The notes below the pieces were generated by a model. It was not told the origin of the DNA, did no database searches, and saw only the letters and a program-made list of their open reading frames with translations. A stretch of 64,000 nucleotides of DNA from an uncultured Chryseobacterium sp. (GTDB lineage: Bacteria > Bacteroidota > Bacteroidia > Flavobacteriales > Weeksellaceae), in assembly GCA_913775525.1 (NCBI GenBank), contig CAJYLH010000036.1, forward strand, positions 62,001 to 126,000. The letters run 5' to 3'. Each line of letters begins with the position of its first letter. Position 1 is the first letter of the stretch. The translations under genes were made by a program, and so were the position numbers. Positions 62,665-64,000 of this stretch are shown here, in pieces.

Positions 62665-64000
62665 TTATTTTCCGAACATACCTCCCATACCTGGCATATT
62701 CGGCATTTTGCTCATCATCTGCATCATTTGTTTTCCCTGTGGCCCCTGCATCATTTTCATCATTTTTCCCATCTGGTCAAACTGCTTCATCAGCTGGTTC
62801 ACGTCTTCAATCTTCCTTCCTGCACCTTTGGCAATCCTCTGTTTTCTCTGTGTATTGATGATGGAAGGCCTTCTTCTTTCATCCGGGGTCATAGAGTAAA
62901 TGATGGCTTCAATATGTTTGAATGCGTCATCGCTGATCTCTACATCCTTGATGGCTTTTCCAACTCCAGGGATCATTCCCATCAGGTCTTTCATGTTCCC
63001 CATCTTTTTGATCTGGTTGATCTGTTTCAGGAAGTCATCAAAACCGAATTCATTCTTCGCAATTTTTTTATGAAGCTTTTTAGCCTCTTCCTCGTCAAAC
63101 TGCTCCTGCGCTCTTTCCACTAAGGACACAACGTCTCCCATTCCGAGAATCCTGTCGGCCATCCTTTCCGGGTAGAACAGGTCAAGCGCCTCCATTTTCT
63201 CTCCTGTAGAGATAAATTTAATCGGCTTTTCAACCACGGAACGGATCGTTAAGGCAGCACCCCCTCTGGTATCCCCATCCAGTTTGGTAAGGACCACACC
63301 GTCGAAGTTCAGGGCTTCATTGAATGCCTTGGCTGTATTCACGGCATCCTGGCCCGTCATGGAGTCTACCACAAACAGCGTTTCGTTAGGCTTGATGAAA
63401 TAATGAACCGATTTGATCTCGTTCATCATCTGCTCATCAATTGCCAGACGTCCGGCGGTATCCACGATTACCACATCGTGGCCGTTTGATCTGGCGAAAT
63501 TAATTCCGTTCTCAGCAATCGTAGAAGGATTGGTTGCTCCTTCTTCAGTATATACGGGAACACCGATCTGGCCTCCCAAAACCTTAAGCTGGTCAATCGC
63601 AGCAGGACGGTAGACGTCACACGCAATCAATAAAGGCTTTTTATTTTTTTTCGTTTTTAAATAATTGGCCAGCTTTCCGGAGAAAGTGGTCTTACCGGAA
63701 CCCTGAAGCCCCGCAATAAGAATAACGGATGGTTTTCCAGAAAGGTTGATGCCTTCCTGAGAACCTCCCATAAGATCTACCAGCTCATCATGAACAATTT
63801 TGGTCATCAGCTGCCCCGGAGTAAGGGACGTAAGAACATCCTGTCCTAAAGCTTTATCCTGAACCCTTTTGGTAAGATCCTTGGCTACTTTATAATTAAC
63901 ATCGGCATCCACCAATGCTCTCCGGATCTCCTTTACGGTTTCCGCTACATTGATTTCCGTAATTTTTCCACGTCCGGAAATATTATGAAGCGCCTTGTCT
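62665..64000 (-). CDS. ffh: Signal recognition particle protein Ffh, 5' end missing
   Basis: The frame runs off the right edge; the upstream codons encode GKITEINVAETVKEIRRAL, typical of Ffh just after its start, so only about 15-20 residues are missing. The GTPase part has G1 GLQGSGKTTFSGKL, G3 DTAGRL and G4 TKLDGD. The C-terminal M domain is Met-rich (MGKMMKMMQGPQGKQMMQMM) and binds 4.5S RNA and signal peptides. It targets membrane proteins to the translocon. The TTG at 63915 is internal. Confidence 0.97.
   Translation of the reverse strand, partial: DKALHNISGRGKITEINVAETVKEIRRALVDADVNYKVAKDLTKRVQDKALGQDVLTSLTPGQLMTKIVHDELVDLMGGSQEGINLSGKPSVILIAGLQGSGKTTFSGKLANYLKTKKNKKPLLIACDVYRPAAIDQLKVLGGQIGVPVYTEEGATNPSTIAENGINFARSNGHDVVIVDTAGRLAIDEQMMNEIKSVHYFIKPNETLFVVDSMTGQDAVNTAKAFNEALNFDGVVLTKLDGDTRGGAALTIRSVVEKPIKFISTGEKMEALDLFYPERMADRILGMGDVVSLVERAQEQFDEEEAKKLHKKIAKNEFGFDDFLKQINQIKKMGNMKDLMGMIPGVGKAIKDVEISDDAFKHIEAIIYSMTPDERRRPSIINTQRKQRIAKGAGRKIEDVNQLMKQFDQMGKMMKMMQGPQGKQMMQMMSKMPNMPGMGGMFGK

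Noticed and set aside
63915..64000. TTG at 63915 as the ffh start
   Set aside because: The frame continues upstream with typical Ffh sequence to the window edge, so the true start lies outside.

Overview
The window looks like a chromosomal segment of a Chryseobacterium-type flavobacterium (phylum Bacteroidota). The signs are promoters of the Bacteroidota form (TTG or TTTG, about 19-20 bases, then TAnnTTTG), few Shine-Dalgarno sites, many short secreted proteins ending their signal peptides in AQ or SQ, a separate 2-oxoglutarate dehydrogenase E1/E2 pair, and an rpsF-rpsR-rplI operon with a long L9 tail. All identifications come from reading the sequence; no database search was run. No rRNA, tRNA, CRISPR array or transposase gene was seen.

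Layout. 1-1.3 kb: the end of a CvfB-like S1 protein and a small secreted protein. 1.8-8.1 kb: a TetR regulator with a TolC/HlyD/RND efflux operon. 8.2-9.3 kb: array 1 of long hairpins repeated every ~177 bp. 9.3-14.5 kb: a J-domain/KTSC protein, an XRE regulator, an AT-rich HNH endonuclease gene bracketed by two near-identical 33-bp palindromes, and metE behind a cobalamin riboswitch and a tiny Cys-Cys leader ORF. 14.6-15.8 kb: array 2, the same hairpin in the opposite orientation with a different linker, ending beside a second copy of the endonuclease's N-terminal domain that lacks the HNH part. 16.3-23.8 kb: housekeeping genes (nudK, an SDR epimerase, HPP protein, ssb, HRDC protein, hisS, GNAT, methyltransferase). 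23.9-28.6 kb: a cyanophycin cycle (isoaspartyl peptidase, cyanophycinase, cyanophycin synthetase).

29.4-38.3 kb: a minus-strand eight-gene run with one GCS2-type carboxylate-amine ligase, three ATP-grasp or ATP-grasp-like proteins, a class I glutamine amidotransferase-like protein, two alpha/beta-hydrolase esterases (one with a glycogen-binding-like N-terminus) and an M17 aminopeptidase. It reads as a pathway that builds and trims a small peptide-like or amide-linked metabolite whose product cannot be named. 38.3-43.7 kb: the divergent glycogen operon (glgB, glgA, a lipoprotein, glgC), preceded by an overlooked 58-codon ORF overlapping glgB by one base. 43.7-49.1 kb: an SRPBCC membrane protein and sucA-sucB. 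49.1-52.7 kb: apaG, an exonuclease, a glycosyltransferase, a lipid A acyltransferase-like protein and a thioredoxin-like protein. 52.7-64 kb: a secreted repeat-rich protein, rplI-rpsR-rpsF, a ClC channel, a 2-oxoacid dehydrogenase E2, a SAM hydrolase-like protein, PhoH, three small outer-membrane-type proteins and the 3' part of ffh.

Points most worth a second look: the eight-gene amidoligase cluster; the two inverted hairpin arrays with their link to a truncated endonuclease paralog; the palindrome-bracketed HNH gene; the 58-codon ORF before glgB; and the Cys-Cys leader between the B12 riboswitch and metE.
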